Shown here one piece after another: positions 9,790 to 19,401 of a stretch of DNA of 64,000 nt (position 1 is its first letter; each line of letters opens with the position of its first letter). The notes below the pieces were generated by a model, which did not search any database, had not been told where the DNA came from, and was given only the letters and a program-made list of their open reading frames with translations. Origin of the DNA: Desnuesiella massiliensis. GTDB lineage: Bacteria > Bacillota > Clostridia > Clostridiales > Clostridiaceae. The DNA is taken from positions 382,216 to 446,215 of the forward strand of contig NZ_LN879454.1 of assembly GCF_001403615.1 (NCBI RefSeq). The letters are read 5' to 3'. The position numbers were made by a program, and so were the translations under genes.

Positions 9790-10617
9790 ATGAACCTAAA
9801 TGGAGCAGAATATTTCTATTTAAGAAATGCTCAAGGAGATATCATAGGGTTAATAGATGGTGATGGAGTTAGGGTAGTAAGTTATGCTTATGATAGTTGG
9901 GGCAAGTTAATCAGCATTAAAGACAAAGATAGCAAGGACGTTACAACTGACACAAATCATGTTGGATATAAGAATCCTTATAGATATAGGGGTTATAGGT
10001 ATGATAATGAGACTAGTTTGTACTATCTACAAAGTAGGTATTATAATCCGGAGTGGGGAAGGTTTTTGAATGCGGATGCATTAGCAGGAACAGTGGGGGA
10101 TTTGCTAAGCCATAATATATTTGCATATTGTGGAAATAATCCTATAAATATAAAAGATCCTAACGGATATTTTTGGAAAAAAGTAATGGATTTTTTCAAT
10201 AATATATTTGGTGGAAATAAAAAAGATGATGAAGTGGATGCAATCGCAGGAGCGGCAACAGTTATTTGGGGAAAATTTATAGATTTAGATAAGGGATATG
10301 AAGCAAGATTTGACAAACCTCATGTTGCGAATGATCAAGATCATGTTCATATCTATAAAAAGGGGAAAGAGGTAGCTAATCAAAATGATGATGGTACTCC
10401 ACATCATCCTAAAAAAAATAAGCCTGGAGAACCTCGAAATAGCGTAAAAAAGAAATTAAAGGAAAAGACTGGTTGGGATTGGGATGGAAAAATAAAGCCT
10501 GCTAAAGTGCAGTTTGAGGATGTATACAGCCGCCCACTGCCGTTCTTACCTATGCCAGTATTATCACCGGTGTCTGCTCCAGTACCAATGCCAATGCCAA
10601 TACCTATCTTCCCGTAA
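9790..10617 (+). CDS. silent RHS cassette 4: core fragment with His-rich nuclease-like toxin
   Basis: Core homology begins at about 9577; the usable ATG at 9790 has no ribosome binding site. The core is mosaic: LISIKDKDSKD allele upstream, then NETSLYYLQ as in the other allele. After DPNG the hydrophobic stretch is weak. The C-terminal domain contains KPHVANDQDHVHIYKKGKEV, PHHPKKNKPG and KTGWDWDGK, with several His residues expected of a small RNase. It ends in a Pro/Met-rich tail (VPMPMPIPIFP). The family is not named with confidence. Confidence 0.73.
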   Translation: MNLNGAEYFYLRNAQGDIIGLIDGDGVRVVSYAYDSWGKLISIKDKDSKDVTTDTNHVGYKNPYRYRGYRYDNETSLYYLQSRYYNPEWGRFLNADALAGTVGDLLSHNIFAYCGNNPINIKDPNGYFWKKVMDFFNNIFGGNKKDDEVDAIAGAATVIWGKFIDLDKGYEARFDKPHVANDQDHVHIYKKGKEVANQNDDGTPHHPKKNKPGEPRNSVKKKLKEKTGWDWDGKIKPAKVQFEDVYSRPLPFLPMPVLSPVSAPVPMPMPIPIFP

Positions 10618-10650
10618 ATATTATAGAGTTTTATGGAGGTGCACATATAA

Positions 10651-11121
10651 ATGAAATACTTTACCTTAGAATTGCTTGATAAGGCATCTAATATGAGCAA
10701 TTCTGAATATGAAATATTTGATGAGCTTTGGAAAAAAAATTTAACAGATTATTGGAATCAGTTTAAGAATTACCAAGATAGGTTGCCGTCTAGGTTTATA
10801 AAAGAATATTACAAACATGCTTTTCATGATTATAATATTGAATCTATAATGTTTTATAAAGAAGGAAAGAAGAAAAGAAACTGTCTTAGTGTTGAACTAA
10901 AGCTTAGCTTAGATGATATTAAATATTTAATAAAGTATACTGGTGTTACAAAATATTCATTAAATGTATCCGTAATAAATGATATACATGATAATACATT
11001 TCTTTATAGCGAGATACTTCCAGTAGATAATACAAAAATGTCACATGAAATATTATTTGTCGATAGAAACACAATTTTTATCGAATTTAAGAAACTTATA
11101 TTTAGAAAAATAATTTTTTAA
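10651..11121 (+). CDS. putative immunity protein of cassette 4 (DUF4085-like)
   Basis: A 156-residue soluble protein beginning MKYFTLELLDKASNMSNSEY, a start typical of Firmicutes DUF4085 proteins that sit beside polymorphic toxins. TGGAGG lies about 10 bases before the ATG. Assignment to DUF4085 is from the N-terminal pattern only. The role as antidote to the upstream toxin is inferred from order. Confidence 0.7.
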   Translation: MKYFTLELLDKASNMSNSEYEIFDELWKKNLTDYWNQFKNYQDRLPSRFIKEYYKHAFHDYNIESIMFYKEGKKKRNCLSVELKLSLDDIKYLIKYTGVTKYSLNVSVINDIHDNTFLYSEILPVDNTKMSHEILFVDRNTIFIEFKKLIFRKIIF

Positions 11122-11150
11122 CTTTTCTTGAAAAATATTTTATTATAGAA

Positions 11151-11178
11151 GGTCGGCGATAATAATCGCCGATTTTTA
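11151..11178 (+). terminator. terminator after cassette 4
   Basis: TCGGCGAT-AATA-ATCGCCGA followed by T residues; not the shared GTCAACAG type. Confidence 0.8.
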
Positions 11179-11205
11179 TAATAAATAAATTAAACTAACA
11201 AAAAA

Positions 11206-11263
11206 GTGAGAAGGCGCTAGCCTAATTTTAGAATACTTAAAGTTGTAGCGAAAGTGTGAATAA
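11206..11263 (+). repeat. cassette boundary repeat 5
   Basis: Boundary element with loop GCTA (GGCGCTAGCC) and second hairpin GC-GAAA-GT. The core that follows is shorter than in the others, starting at the NISYKYND codons near 11270. The in-frame stop here is TGA where other copies have TAA. Confidence 0.8.
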
Positions 11264-11433
11264 GCGATAGTAAGAATATCTCCTATAAATACAATGACTC
11301 AGGCATAAGAACAGAAAAAAACGTAAATGGAGCAGTAACAAAATACTATCTGCAAGGAGATAAGGTAACACTAGAAGAAAGTGGAACAGATAAGATATAC
11401 TATACCTATGATAGTACAGGACACCTAGTAAGC

Positions 11434-12417
11434 ATGAACCTAAATGGGACAGAATATTTCTATTTAAGAAATGCTCAAGGGGATATTATAGGATTAATAG
11501 ATGGTGATGGAGTTAGGGTAATAAGTTATGCTTATGATAGTTGGGGCAAACCAATTGTAACTGATGCAGAGAAAAATGATGTTAATGATACAATTAAAGA
11601 TGGAGTAACTGGTTCCCTTGCTAATACTGTAGGAGTGAAGAACCCTTATCGTTATCGTGGTTACCGTTATGATGCTGAGACAAGTTTATACTATATACAA
11701 AGTAGGTATTATAGCCCGGAGTGGGGAAGGTTTATAAATATGGATTCCCTAGGTGGGAAAATAGGAGTATTATTATCGCATAATGTGTTTGCATATTGTA
11801 ATAATAATGTCGTGAATATGGTAGATCCTAATGGGAATTGGGCTATAGCAATTAGTTTTGCAGCAGAGGTTATTGGAGGAATATTAACAACAGCTGCTAC
11901 AATATTATCATCACCAGTGGTTATTGCAGGAGCAGCTATTATGGCAACCGCCTTTTTAGGATATGCAGTATATACATATTACACTTCATCTTCGGGCTCA
12001 GCTAGCTATTCAGCAGAAGTTACAGATAGTGGAAGTGTAGAAGAGGCATCTAGCGGAACTGGTGGCGGTGGTGGAGCTTCCAATAATTCTAATAATAATA
12101 AGCCTAATGGATTTAATTCTTTCCGTAAATTGAAGAAATATTTAGGTCCAGCAGGGGCTGGTAAGGCATGGCATCATATTGTAGAACAAACACCAGCTAA
12201 CATTGGAAAATTTACGGCCCCATTAATACATAATATAGCTAATATAATGAAACTTGATCATGGAAAAGGCAGTATACATGCCAAGATTAGCGGATATTAT
12301 TCATCTATACAACCATTTACAAATGGTCAAACAGTAAGGCAATGGTTAAGCTCTAAAAGTTTTGAAGAGCAATACGAATTTGGAATGAAAATTATTAGAT
12401 TTTTTCAAGATAAGTAA
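11434..12417 (+). CDS. silent RHS cassette 5: core fragment with WHH/HNH-like nuclease toxin
   Basis: The core remnant begins near 11270, further downstream than in other cassettes; first ATG at 11434. PIVTDAEKNDVND allele. After DPNG come two hydrophobic segments, a Gly/Ser/Asn linker (GTGGGGGASNNSNNN), then a domain with KAWHHIVEQTPANIGKF, IHNIANIM and a final SFEEQYEFGMKIIRFF. The WHH-x3-Q plus later Asn and His pattern fits the HNH/endonuclease VII superfamily of toxin DNases. The neighbouring DUF2019 protein supports a polymorphic-toxin pair. Confidence 0.8.
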   Translation: MNLNGTEYFYLRNAQGDIIGLIDGDGVRVISYAYDSWGKPIVTDAEKNDVNDTIKDGVTGSLANTVGVKNPYRYRGYRYDAETSLYYIQSRYYSPEWGRFINMDSLGGKIGVLLSHNVFAYCNNNVVNMVDPNGNWAIAISFAAEVIGGILTTAATILSSPVVIAGAAIMATAFLGYAVYTYYTSSSGSASYSAEVTDSGSVEEASSGTGGGGGASNNSNNNKPNGFNSFRKLKKYLGPAGAGKAWHHIVEQTPANIGKFTAPLIHNIANIMKLDHGKGSIHAKISGYYSSIQPFTNGQTVRQWLSSKSFEEQYEFGMKIIRFFQDK

Positions 12418-12427
12418 AGGGAGAAAA

Positions 12428-12769
12428 ATGATGAGTAAAATTGAAAAATTAGTTGAAGAGTATATAAACGCATCAATAAAACATGGTAAATGTACGGAAG
12501 ATGGAGACTATAAATTAGCCAATAAGCAGTACATAATAATAGAAAAAAGTATAACTGAATTAAAGTTAATGGAGAAGGGAATTGATGAGTTAGAGAACTT
12601 ATTGGAGCATCAATCAGATTATGTTAAATTATGGAGTGCTAGGTATTTACTTTTAGATAAAGAAGTTAAGGCTAAGCAAACATTACTAAGCCTTACTAAA
12701 AAACCTGGTTTTTTGGGTTTTACGGCACAAATAACATTAGATGAGTGGTCTAAAGGTAATATACATTAA
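12428..12769 (+). CDS. DUF2019 immunity protein of cassette 5
   Basis: A 113-residue helical protein. The pattern LENLLEHQSDYVKLWSARYLL followed by PGFLGFTAQITLDEWSKGN is characteristic of DUF2019, a HEAT-like family often found beside HNH-type polymorphic toxins. It starts 10 bases after the toxin stop; AAAGGGAG precedes two consecutive ATG codons, either of which could be used. Confidence 0.85.
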   Translation: MMSKIEKLVEEYINASIKHGKCTEDGDYKLANKQYIIIEKSITELKLMEKGIDELENLLEHQSDYVKLWSARYLLLDKEVKAKQTLLSLTKKPGFLGFTAQITLDEWSKGNIH

Positions 12770-12811
12770 TTAATAAAAAACATTTAAAAAAGTTAAATAT
12801 TTATAAGGAAA

Positions 12812-12856
12812 AGGGCTGTCTCAAGATATATGCATATATTGTGAGAGCCCTGTTTC
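12812..12856 (+). terminator. terminator after cassette 5
   Basis: AGGGC..TCTCA / TGAGA..GCCCT stem around an ATATGCATAT centre, then TGTTT. The stretch 12857-13070 is AT-rich and holds no recognisable gene. Confidence 0.7.
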
Positions 12857-13070
12857 CATTACTTAATTGATATTATAACTTTACTTACCAAATCATCATG
12901 TTAAATTATTATTTTTTATATAATATTGAGGCTATTTCAATACTTCTTGTACATTTTATTTATTTTAAGATAGTCCTTTAAAATTAATTATCTAAGAAAT
13001 TAAAAATCATATTTCATTAAATACATTATAGTCTATGTAGTTGCAAAAGCTTGGAATATATAATATAAAA

Positions 13071-13129
13071 GTGAGAAGGCGCCAGCCTAATTCAGAATAC
13101 TTAGAGCTGAAGCGAAAGCGTAAATAAGC
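13071..13129 (+). repeat. cassette boundary repeat 6
   Basis: Boundary element with loop GCCA and a GC-GAAA-GC second hairpin. TAA is in frame with the core, which starts at about 13157. Confidence 0.83.
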
Positions 13130-13369
13130 AATTATATAAAATTAATAATTATTCGTGCTTATACTTGGGAATTCGGAAGGCAGCTAGCAGGAATTAATGG
13201 AACAGGCAAAGCTATAGCATATAAATATAATGACTCAGGCATAAGAACAGAGAAAACCGTAGATGGAGTAGTAACAAAATACTATCTGCAAGGAGATAAG
13301 GTAACACTAGAAGAAAGCGGTAGTGCTAAGATATACTATACTTATGATTCAACTGGACACCTTACTTCA

Positions 13370-14260
13370 ATGAACCTAAATGGAGCAGAATATTTCTATT
13401 TAAGAAATGCTCAAGGAGATATTATAGGGTTAATAGATGGTGATGGAGTTAGGGTAGTAAGTTATGCTTATGATAGTTGGGGCAAGTTAATCAGCATTAA
13501 AGACAAAGATAGCAAGGACGTTACAACTGACACAAATCATGTTGGATATAAGAATCCTTATAGATATAGGGGTTATAGGTATGATAGTGAGACTGGGCTG
13601 TATTATCTAAACTCAAGATATTATAATCCAGAGTGGGGAAGATTTATTAATGCTGATGCTGCTGTAGGCCAAGTTGGAAATTTACTAAGTCATAATATGT
13701 TCCAGTATTGTTTCAATAACCCTGTAAATATGGATGATCCAAGTGGATATTGGCCAAAGTTAAGTACAATATTAACAGCTGTGGCAGTTGTGGCAACTGT
13801 GGTTGCTGTAGCAGCTGCAGGCGTAGCTATGGCAGCCGGAATTGTAGCAATTGGTGCAGGGGTCGCCGCCACCACGGCCAAAGTTGTCGAAAATGTATCA
13901 GATAAATTATCACGACGAGAGCACACTGTTTATAAATTGGTTGACAAAAGTAGTGGGCAGACAAAGTATGTAGGTAGAACAAAAAATCCAGCAGCAAGAA
14001 AAAATGCTCATAATGCTGAAGGTAGTAAAACATCAGGACTAGAGTTTACACCAATAGCATCGAATTTGACCTATTTTGAGGCAAGAGGATTGGAGCAGAT
14101 AGCTATGTTAGAATATAACACTAAGAATTTCTTGAACTCTGTAAATGGTATTAGTCCTAACAATGGTAGAAGAGAAATTTATATGGCGGCAGGAAGACAA
14201 CTTGCACATTATGTAGGCAACGAAATATCAAATGAAATACTATATTGGACTGGAAAGTAA
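13370..14260 (+). CDS. silent RHS cassette 6: core fragment with GIY-YIG nuclease toxin
   Basis: The core remnant starts near 13157; first ATG at 13370 without ribosome binding site. LISIKDKDSKD allele. After DPSG there is a long Ala/Val helix, then a GIY-YIG-like domain: TVYKLVDKSSGQTKYVGRTKNPAARKNAH carries the Y..YVGRT motif with the following Arg and His, and EARGLEQIAMLEY carries the expected Glu. NSVNGISPNN follows. This family cuts DNA. The next gene is its likely antidote. Confidence 0.83.
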   Translation: MNLNGAEYFYLRNAQGDIIGLIDGDGVRVVSYAYDSWGKLISIKDKDSKDVTTDTNHVGYKNPYRYRGYRYDSETGLYYLNSRYYNPEWGRFINADAAVGQVGNLLSHNMFQYCFNNPVNMDDPSGYWPKLSTILTAVAVVATVVAVAAAGVAMAAGIVAIGAGVAATTAKVVENVSDKLSRREHTVYKLVDKSSGQTKYVGRTKNPAARKNAHNAEGSKTSGLEFTPIASNLTYFEARGLEQIAMLEYNTKNFLNSVNGISPNNGRREIYMAAGRQLAHYVGNEISNEILYWTGK

Positions 14261-14272
14261 GGAGGGTGACAA

Positions 14273-15103
14273 ATGGCATCTTGGGGAGCAAAATTGTATC
14301 AAGATGATTTAGCAGAAGATGTAAGAGATTATTACAAAGACCAATTGAAACGTGGAAAAACAAATGAGGAAGTAACCAAAGAATTGATAAAGGATAATGA
14401 AGATATTATTTCGGATGAGGATGAGGCACCAGTGTTTTGGTTTGCATTAGCGGACACTCAATGGAATTTAGGAAGACTTTTGCCATTTGTAAAAGAAAAA
14501 GCTCTTGAATATTTAAAGAGTGGTATAAATTTAACGAGATGGGAAAAAGAAGCTATTAATAAAAGAGAATATAAAGTTAGAGAGAAAGTATTACAAGAAT
14601 TAGAGCAAAAAATAATGTCACCAATGCCGCCAGAAAAAAAGGTATCTCAACATAAGCTGTATAAATGTGAATGGACTATAGGTGATATTTTTGCATATAA
14701 GCTAGAAAGTGATTATGCAAAAGAAAAAGGATTAAGTAATAAATATTTACTTATTAGAAAAGCATATGAGGATGTTTGGTGGCCGGGGCATACAGTACCA
14801 ATTATATATGTTCAAATAACAAAAGATGAAAAAATACCAACTTCAAAGGATGAGGTTTCAAAATTAGAATATATTCAAACATCTAGATCAGAAGGATTAC
14901 CAAAATATTTAACTACAATGATATCTACGTCAAAAAGAGTAATTCCAACTAAGAGATTAACATTTATAGGAAATTACGTTGACTTACCTACACCAAGGGA
15001 TGAATATATTCCAGAAAATAAAATTAGTATACCAGCTTGTCATTGGTCTGCTTTTGAAAAAACATTAATTGATGATTATCTGATGTTTAATAAAAATAAG
15101 TAA
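14273..15103 (+). CDS. putative immunity protein of the GIY-YIG toxin (MxSWGxKLYQDD family)
   Basis: A 276-residue soluble protein beginning MASWGAKLYQDDLAEDVRDY, with EDEAPVFWFALADTQW near residue 50. AAGGAGGGTGA precedes the ATG. The family is widespread in clostridia and bacilli but I do not know a formal name; its first residues recall DUF4259. A close paralog is encoded at 27436-28254, there behind a damaged cassette. Order and the 12-bp gap to the toxin support an immunity role. Confidence 0.75.
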   Translation: MASWGAKLYQDDLAEDVRDYYKDQLKRGKTNEEVTKELIKDNEDIISDEDEAPVFWFALADTQWNLGRLLPFVKEKALEYLKSGINLTRWEKEAINKREYKVREKVLQELEQKIMSPMPPEKKVSQHKLYKCEWTIGDIFAYKLESDYAKEKGLSNKYLLIRKAYEDVWWPGHTVPIIYVQITKDEKIPTSKDEVSKLEYIQTSRSEGLPKYLTTMISTSKRVIPTKRLTFIGNYVDLPTPRDEYIPENKISIPACHWSAFEKTLIDDYLMFNKNK

Positions 15104-15135
15104 AATATATTTTCGTAACAGTTAACCTGTGTATT

Positions 15136-15165
15136 ACCGCCTTTGTAAAAAGCAAGGGCGGTTTT
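15136..15165 (+). terminator. terminator after cassette 6
   Basis: ACCGCCTTTG / CAAGGGCGGT stem followed by TTTT. Confidence 0.8.
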
Positions 15166-15218
15166 AAGCCTTAAGAAAAGATCTAAAAATGATGTGTTAT
15201 TTGACGATATAGATATTA

Positions 15219-15274
15219 GTGAGAAGGCGCTAGCCTAATACAGAATACTTAGAGTTGAAGTAAAAGTATAAACA
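15219..15274 (+). repeat. cassette boundary repeat 7
   Basis: Boundary element with loop GCTA. The core remnant follows from about 15309. Confidence 0.8.
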
Positions 15275-15520
15275 AGCAACTAGCCACTATCAATTATAAA
15301 GTATTTGTGCTTATACTTGGGAATTCGGAAGGCAGCTAGCAGGAATTAATGGAACAGGCAAAGCTATAGCATATAAATATAATGACTCAGGCATAAGAAC
15401 AGAAAAAAACGTAAATGGAGCAGTAACAAAATACTATCTTCAGGGAGATAAGGTAACACTGAAGAAAGCGGAACAGATAAGATATACTATACTTATGATT
15501 CAACTGCACGCCTTACTTCA

Positions 15521-16435
15521 ATGAACCTAAATGGAGCAGAATATTTCTGTGTAAGAAATGCTCAAGGGGATATTATAGGGTTAATAGATGGTGATGGAGT
15601 TAGGGTAGTAAGTTATGCTTATGATAGTTGGGGTAAGTTAATCAGCATTAAAGACAAAGATGGTAAGGACATTACAACTGATACAAACCATGTTGGATAT
15701 AAGAATCCTTATAGATATAGGGGTTATAGGTATGATAATGAGACTGGGCTGTATTATCTACAAAGTAGGTATTATAATCCAGAGTGGGGAAGGTTTTTGA
15801 ATGCAGATGGATTGGTTGGCGTAACTGGTGGATTGTTATCACACAATATGTTTGCATATTGCATGAATAATCCGATAAATATGAGTGATCCAAGTGGAAA
15901 ATTCCCATGGCTCATTTTAGTTCCAGTAGTAGCGTTTCTTGCTACTTGGGCAACAGCCGTATTATCATCACCTGATTTGCATACTGATATAGCTGCTATT
16001 TCAATGGAGATAGAAGAAGGAGATAAAATTGCTTTAGGAATAGACATTGCTAGTGCTGTTATTCCAGCATTACCTGCCGGAGGAGGCAGAATATCAAAGG
16101 CAATTAAAAAATCAGGTGTTGTTGATAAAGCAATACAAGCAACAAGTAAGTTGACAAAAAAAGGAATATTGAAAAATGCTCAATTACCAACAGCAGGAAA
16201 GATAAGATATGTACCACCTAAGAATTGGACATCTTCACAACCTCTACCTAAACTGAATGGTGGATTTATTGATAAGTTCGGTAATGTTTGGACTAAGGGA
16301 CCGTCACGTACAGCAGGTCAGGCATTTGAATGGGATGTCCAACTTTCGAAAACTGGTCAAAGTCAGTTAGGTCAGTTTAGCAGAGATGGATCACATCTAA
16401 ACGTGTCTTTGGACGGAAGAATTACACATAAATAA
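15521..16435 (+). CDS. silent RHS cassette 7: core fragment with Ntox17-type RNase toxin
   Basis: The upstream core (from 15309) has lost one A near 15461 (CACTGAAGAA instead of CACTAGAAGAA), so even the remnant is frameshifted; the open frame starts at 15521. After DPSG come a hydrophobic segment and a linker, then a C-terminal domain with RYVPPKNW, QPLPKLNGGFIDKFGN, GPSRTAGQAFEWDVQLS and a final DGSHLNVSLDGRITHK. This is the polymorphic toxin type 17 signature, a predicted RNase. The toxin domain is intact. Confidence 0.87.
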   Translation: MNLNGAEYFCVRNAQGDIIGLIDGDGVRVVSYAYDSWGKLISIKDKDGKDITTDTNHVGYKNPYRYRGYRYDNETGLYYLQSRYYNPEWGRFLNADGLVGVTGGLLSHNMFAYCMNNPINMSDPSGKFPWLILVPVVAFLATWATAVLSSPDLHTDIAAISMEIEEGDKIALGIDIASAVIPALPAGGGRISKAIKKSGVVDKAIQATSKLTKKGILKNAQLPTAGKIRYVPPKNWTSSQPLPKLNGGFIDKFGNVWTKGPSRTAGQAFEWDVQLSKTGQSQLGQFSRDGSHLNVSLDGRITHK

Positions 16436-16447
16436 AGGGGTGAAAGC

Positions 16448-16777
16448 TTGTTAATAAAAATATTTATTAATGCAGATACTGAGGTTAAGGCTATAAAAGT
16501 GTATAATGAATTCATTGAAAAAATAGGAAACTTTATTGAAGAGGAGAAAAATATAAAGATAGAGCCTTATTGGAAATATGATGATATGTATGTTATAGAA
16601 ACTATTATAATTCTAACTTGTACGCCAAATGACATGCAATTTCAAGAGTTTCTGCATAAAATATCAGATAAGTGGCAGTTTTTTGGCTTACCGATTGATG
16701 AAGCTCTAGCATCCATAAATTCTGATGGATGTAGTTATATGATTAATGGTATAAATATGATAAATATATTTTATTAG
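16448..16777 (+). CDS. putative immunity protein of the type 17 toxin
   Basis: A 109-residue acidic protein with a TTG start; AAAGGGGTG lies just upstream. It begins 12 bases after the toxin stop. Beta-alpha-beta-like pattern (IKIFINADTEVKAIKVYNEF), no family assigned. Immunity role from position. Confidence 0.72.
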   Translation: MLIKIFINADTEVKAIKVYNEFIEKIGNFIEEEKNIKIEPYWKYDDMYVIETIIILTCTPNDMQFQEFLHKISDKWQFFGLPIDEALASINSDGCSYMINGINMINIFY

Positions 16778-17037
16778 TTGTATAAATTCTGGATACAAGA
16801 TATTGGTGAAGTGGACACATTTATCTAATGAAGAGTATTATATGATATAAAAAATAAATTTTTATAATGTACTAAGCTTGATGACTGAATAATCTAAATA
16901 ATACAGTAAACCAACGATAAAGATACCAAAAAAAGCGACTATGTAACCATAAGCAAGCTTGGGGGCATGAGGAATGTCAAGTAAGTACAGCATAGAAATA
17001 CAAAAGTTCATAGTAAGGCTAAAAAGGGTTACTCTAT

Positions 17038-17072
17038 AAAGTCAATGGAAATTAAAAACTCCATTGGCTTTC
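17038..17072 (+). terminator. terminator after cassette 7
   Basis: AAAGTCAATGGA / TCCATTGGCTTT hairpin. A related hairpin is found after cassette 9 at 22305, and the preceding 150 bp are also related between the two sites. No gene seen in 16778-17037. Confidence 0.7.
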
Positions 17073-17107
17073 TCTATATAATTAAAGTTATAGTACTACA
17101 ATAAAAA

Positions 17108-17160
17108 GTGATAGGGCGTCAGCCCAATGCATAATACTTAGAGCCGAAGCAAAAGTATAA
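17108..17160 (+). repeat. cassette boundary repeat 8
   Basis: The most diverged copy: GTGATAGGGCGTCAGCCCAA. The change AGGC to GGGC on one side is matched by GCCT to GCCC on the other, so the hairpin is kept. The core starts near 17237. Confidence 0.78.
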
Positions 17161-17449
17161 AAAAGCAACAAAGAAAAACTAACAAACTAAAAACATAAAA
17201 CTGGCAACTATCCACTATCAATTATAAATTATTTATGCTTATATCTGGGAATTTGGAAGACAACTAGCCACAATAAAAGGGAATAATAAGGATATATCCT
17301 ATAAATATAATGATTCAGGCATAAGAACAGAGAAAACTGTAGATGGCGCAGTAACAAAATACTATCTGCAAGGAGATAAGGTAACACTAGAAGAAAGTGG
17401 AACAGATAAGATATACTATACTTATGATTCCACTGGACACCTTACTTCA

Positions 17450-18415
17450 ATGAATCTAAATGGTGCTGAATACTTCTATGTGAGGAATGCTCAAGGGGAT
17501 ATCATAGGGTTAATAGATAGTGATGGAGTTAGGGTAGTAAGTTATGCTTATGATAGTTGGGGTACGTTAATCAGCATTAAAGACAAAGATGGTAAGGACG
17601 TTACAACTGATAAAACCCATGTTGGATATAAGAATCCTTATAGATATAGGGGTTATAGGTATGATAGTGAGACTAGTTTGTACTATCTACAAAGTAGGTA
17701 TTATAATCCGGAGTGGGGAAGATTTATTAATGCTGATAATTTAGGTGGAAGAATAGGTGAGTTATTATCACACAATGCTTTTGCATATTGCGGAAATAAT
17801 CCAGTAAATCGAGAAGACCCAAGCGGTCAACTATGGCAGATAGTTGGAGCAGTTATTGGAGCAGTTGCGGGTGCAGTAATTGCAGGAGCATATACAGATT
17901 GGGATTGGAAGTATATGTTGGCTGGTGCAGCAGCAGGAGCTTTAGTTGGTGCAGGAGTAGGCTATCTTGCAGAGGTTGCATATACTGCTGTTGCAGCTGG
18001 TAGTGTAGCAGCTGCCAGTGCAACAGGCGCGTATAACCCGGGCTATTCAAGTTCAGTTGGTAATGGGTTAGGTAAACTTGCAGGTAAAGCTATAAATGTA
18101 TCTGAAAAAGGACTCAATATTGTGAAAAATCATATTTCACGATTTGGAAATGTTCCGGAAAATAATTCTATGATAAATAGACTTGAAACTGCAATGGCGA
18201 AAGGAAATAAGATTACCGGAGCAGATGCTAGTTTTTATATGCATGAATTAGCAGAATCTACATTAATGAAAAACGGCATGCAATATGATGTGGCTCATGC
18301 TGCTTCATTACAAAAATATGGTGTTTCTCCATTTAGCGTATATCATCCAGATGTTATAAGGCTAATGCCAGAAGTATTTAATTCAGCATGGAGAAACTTT
18401 TGGGGGATAAAATAA
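17450..18415 (+). CDS. silent RHS cassette 8: core fragment with unclassified toxin (YMHELAES)
   Basis: The core remnant starts at about 17237; first ATG at 17450. After DPSG there is a Gly/Ala-rich zipper-like region (VGAVIGAVAGAVIAGAY), then a domain running from VSEKGLNIVKNHISRFG to YHPDVIRLMPEVFNSAWRNFWG. This C-terminal pattern (NHISRFG, GADASFYMHELAES, YGVSPFSVYHP) is conserved in many Firmicutes RHS and LXG toxins, but I do not know its activity. HELAE resembles part of a metal site but is not enough to call a peptidase. The stop overlaps the next start. Confidence 0.75.
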   Translation: MNLNGAEYFYVRNAQGDIIGLIDSDGVRVVSYAYDSWGTLISIKDKDGKDVTTDKTHVGYKNPYRYRGYRYDSETSLYYLQSRYYNPEWGRFINADNLGGRIGELLSHNAFAYCGNNPVNREDPSGQLWQIVGAVIGAVAGAVIAGAYTDWDWKYMLAGAAAGALVGAGVGYLAEVAYTAVAAGSVAAASATGAYNPGYSSSVGNGLGKLAGKAINVSEKGLNIVKNHISRFGNVPENNSMINRLETAMAKGNKITGADASFYMHELAESTLMKNGMQYDVAHAASLQKYGVSPFSVYHPDVIRLMPEVFNSAWRNFWGIK

Positions 18416-18969
18416 TGATAATACTTGATAATTTAGGTGAGTTTAGAAAAGGAAGGTTATGGATAAATACGTTTCCTAACTTTCAATGTACAACTATTAA
18501 AACTATTAAAACTATTGTTGAATCAAATAATTGCAATAAAATTAATATTTATAATATTACACTTGAGCTATTGCTTATGCCAAGACATACAAGTAACTAT
18601 GGCCTTTTAGGAGCAAAATTTACTCCAACTAATAAAGGATTATTGGAAATTCAAGTAGATGTCAGTCAATATAATGGAGATATAACAAAAGATTCAATAG
18701 CTATGCCAGAAGATGAAGTTCATGTAGGCATACCAGAAGAATATGCACATTCGATAATGCAAACATCTATAAGTGTTATCAAAGAAATTGGAGGCTTGCC
18801 TTCAGGAATTTTGCAATTCAATTTGGGTGCACATGGATATGTAGGTTCTAGTATTCTAATTTTTTCAAAGATAACTTCTGCTATCTTAAAGTTAATGACT
18901 AAAAAAGTTGATGTTGATTTAATTAGGGAAATAAAGGAACAGGCGGCTATAGAAATAAATCTTATATAA
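18415..18969 (+). CDS. putative immunity protein of cassette 8
   Basis: About 184 residues. The ATG overlaps the toxin stop as TAATG, with GGGGG nine bases upstream, so translation is probably coupled. An in-frame ATG at 18388 lies inside the toxin gene and has no ribosome binding site. Soluble mixed protein, no family recognised. Confidence 0.73.
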   Translation: MIILDNLGEFRKGRLWINTFPNFQCTTIKTIKTIVESNNCNKINIYNITLELLLMPRHTSNYGLLGAKFTPTNKGLLEIQVDVSQYNGDITKDSIAMPEDEVHVGIPEEYAHSIMQTSISVIKEIGGLPSGILQFNLGAHGYVGSSILIFSKITSAILKLMTKKVDVDLIREIKEQAAIEINLI

Positions 18970-19025
18970 CCAGTAGAATAATAGCAATTAAACATACTTT
19001 AAAACATTGATAATATATTAAAGCT

Positions 19026-19066
19026 AAAAAAAGTCAACAGGTTATATTTAAAATCTGTTGACTTTT
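19026..19066 (+). terminator. terminator after cassette 8
   Basis: AAAAAGTCAACAG / CTGTTGACTTTT, shared type. Confidence 0.8.
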
Positions 19067-19098
19067 CGCTTAAAAGAAACGAAAGTTTGGGAGAAAAA

Positions 19099-19152
19099 GT
19101 GAGAAGGCGTCAGCCTAATTCAGAATACTTAGAGATGAAGCGAAAGTATAAA
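19099..19152 (+). repeat. cassette boundary repeat 9
   Basis: Boundary element close to the consensus. The core remnant starts near 19189. Confidence 0.83.
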
Positions 19153-19401
19153 CAGGCAATTATCCATTATCAATTATAAATTATTTGTGCCTACACTTGG
19201 GAATTTGGAAGACAAATATTCTTAATAAAAGGAAATAACAAGGATATCTCCTATAAATATAATGATTCAGGCATAAGAACAGATAAAACCTTAGATGGAG
19301 TAGTAACAAAATACTATCTTCAAGGAGATAAGGTAACACTAGAAGAAAGCGGAACAGATAAGATATACTATACTTATGATTCCACTGGACACCTTACTTC
19401 A

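Noticed and set aside
13690..14033. Minus-strand open frames across the Ala/Val-rich pre-toxin region of cassette 6
   Set aside because: They mirror the GC-richer coding strand, have no ribosome binding site and no family resemblance; similar shadows occur in other cassettes and in the P-type ATPase gene.
17940..18415. A metallopeptidase call for the cassette 8 toxin from HELAE
   Set aside because: Only part of an HExxH-like site is present and no third ligand could be identified.
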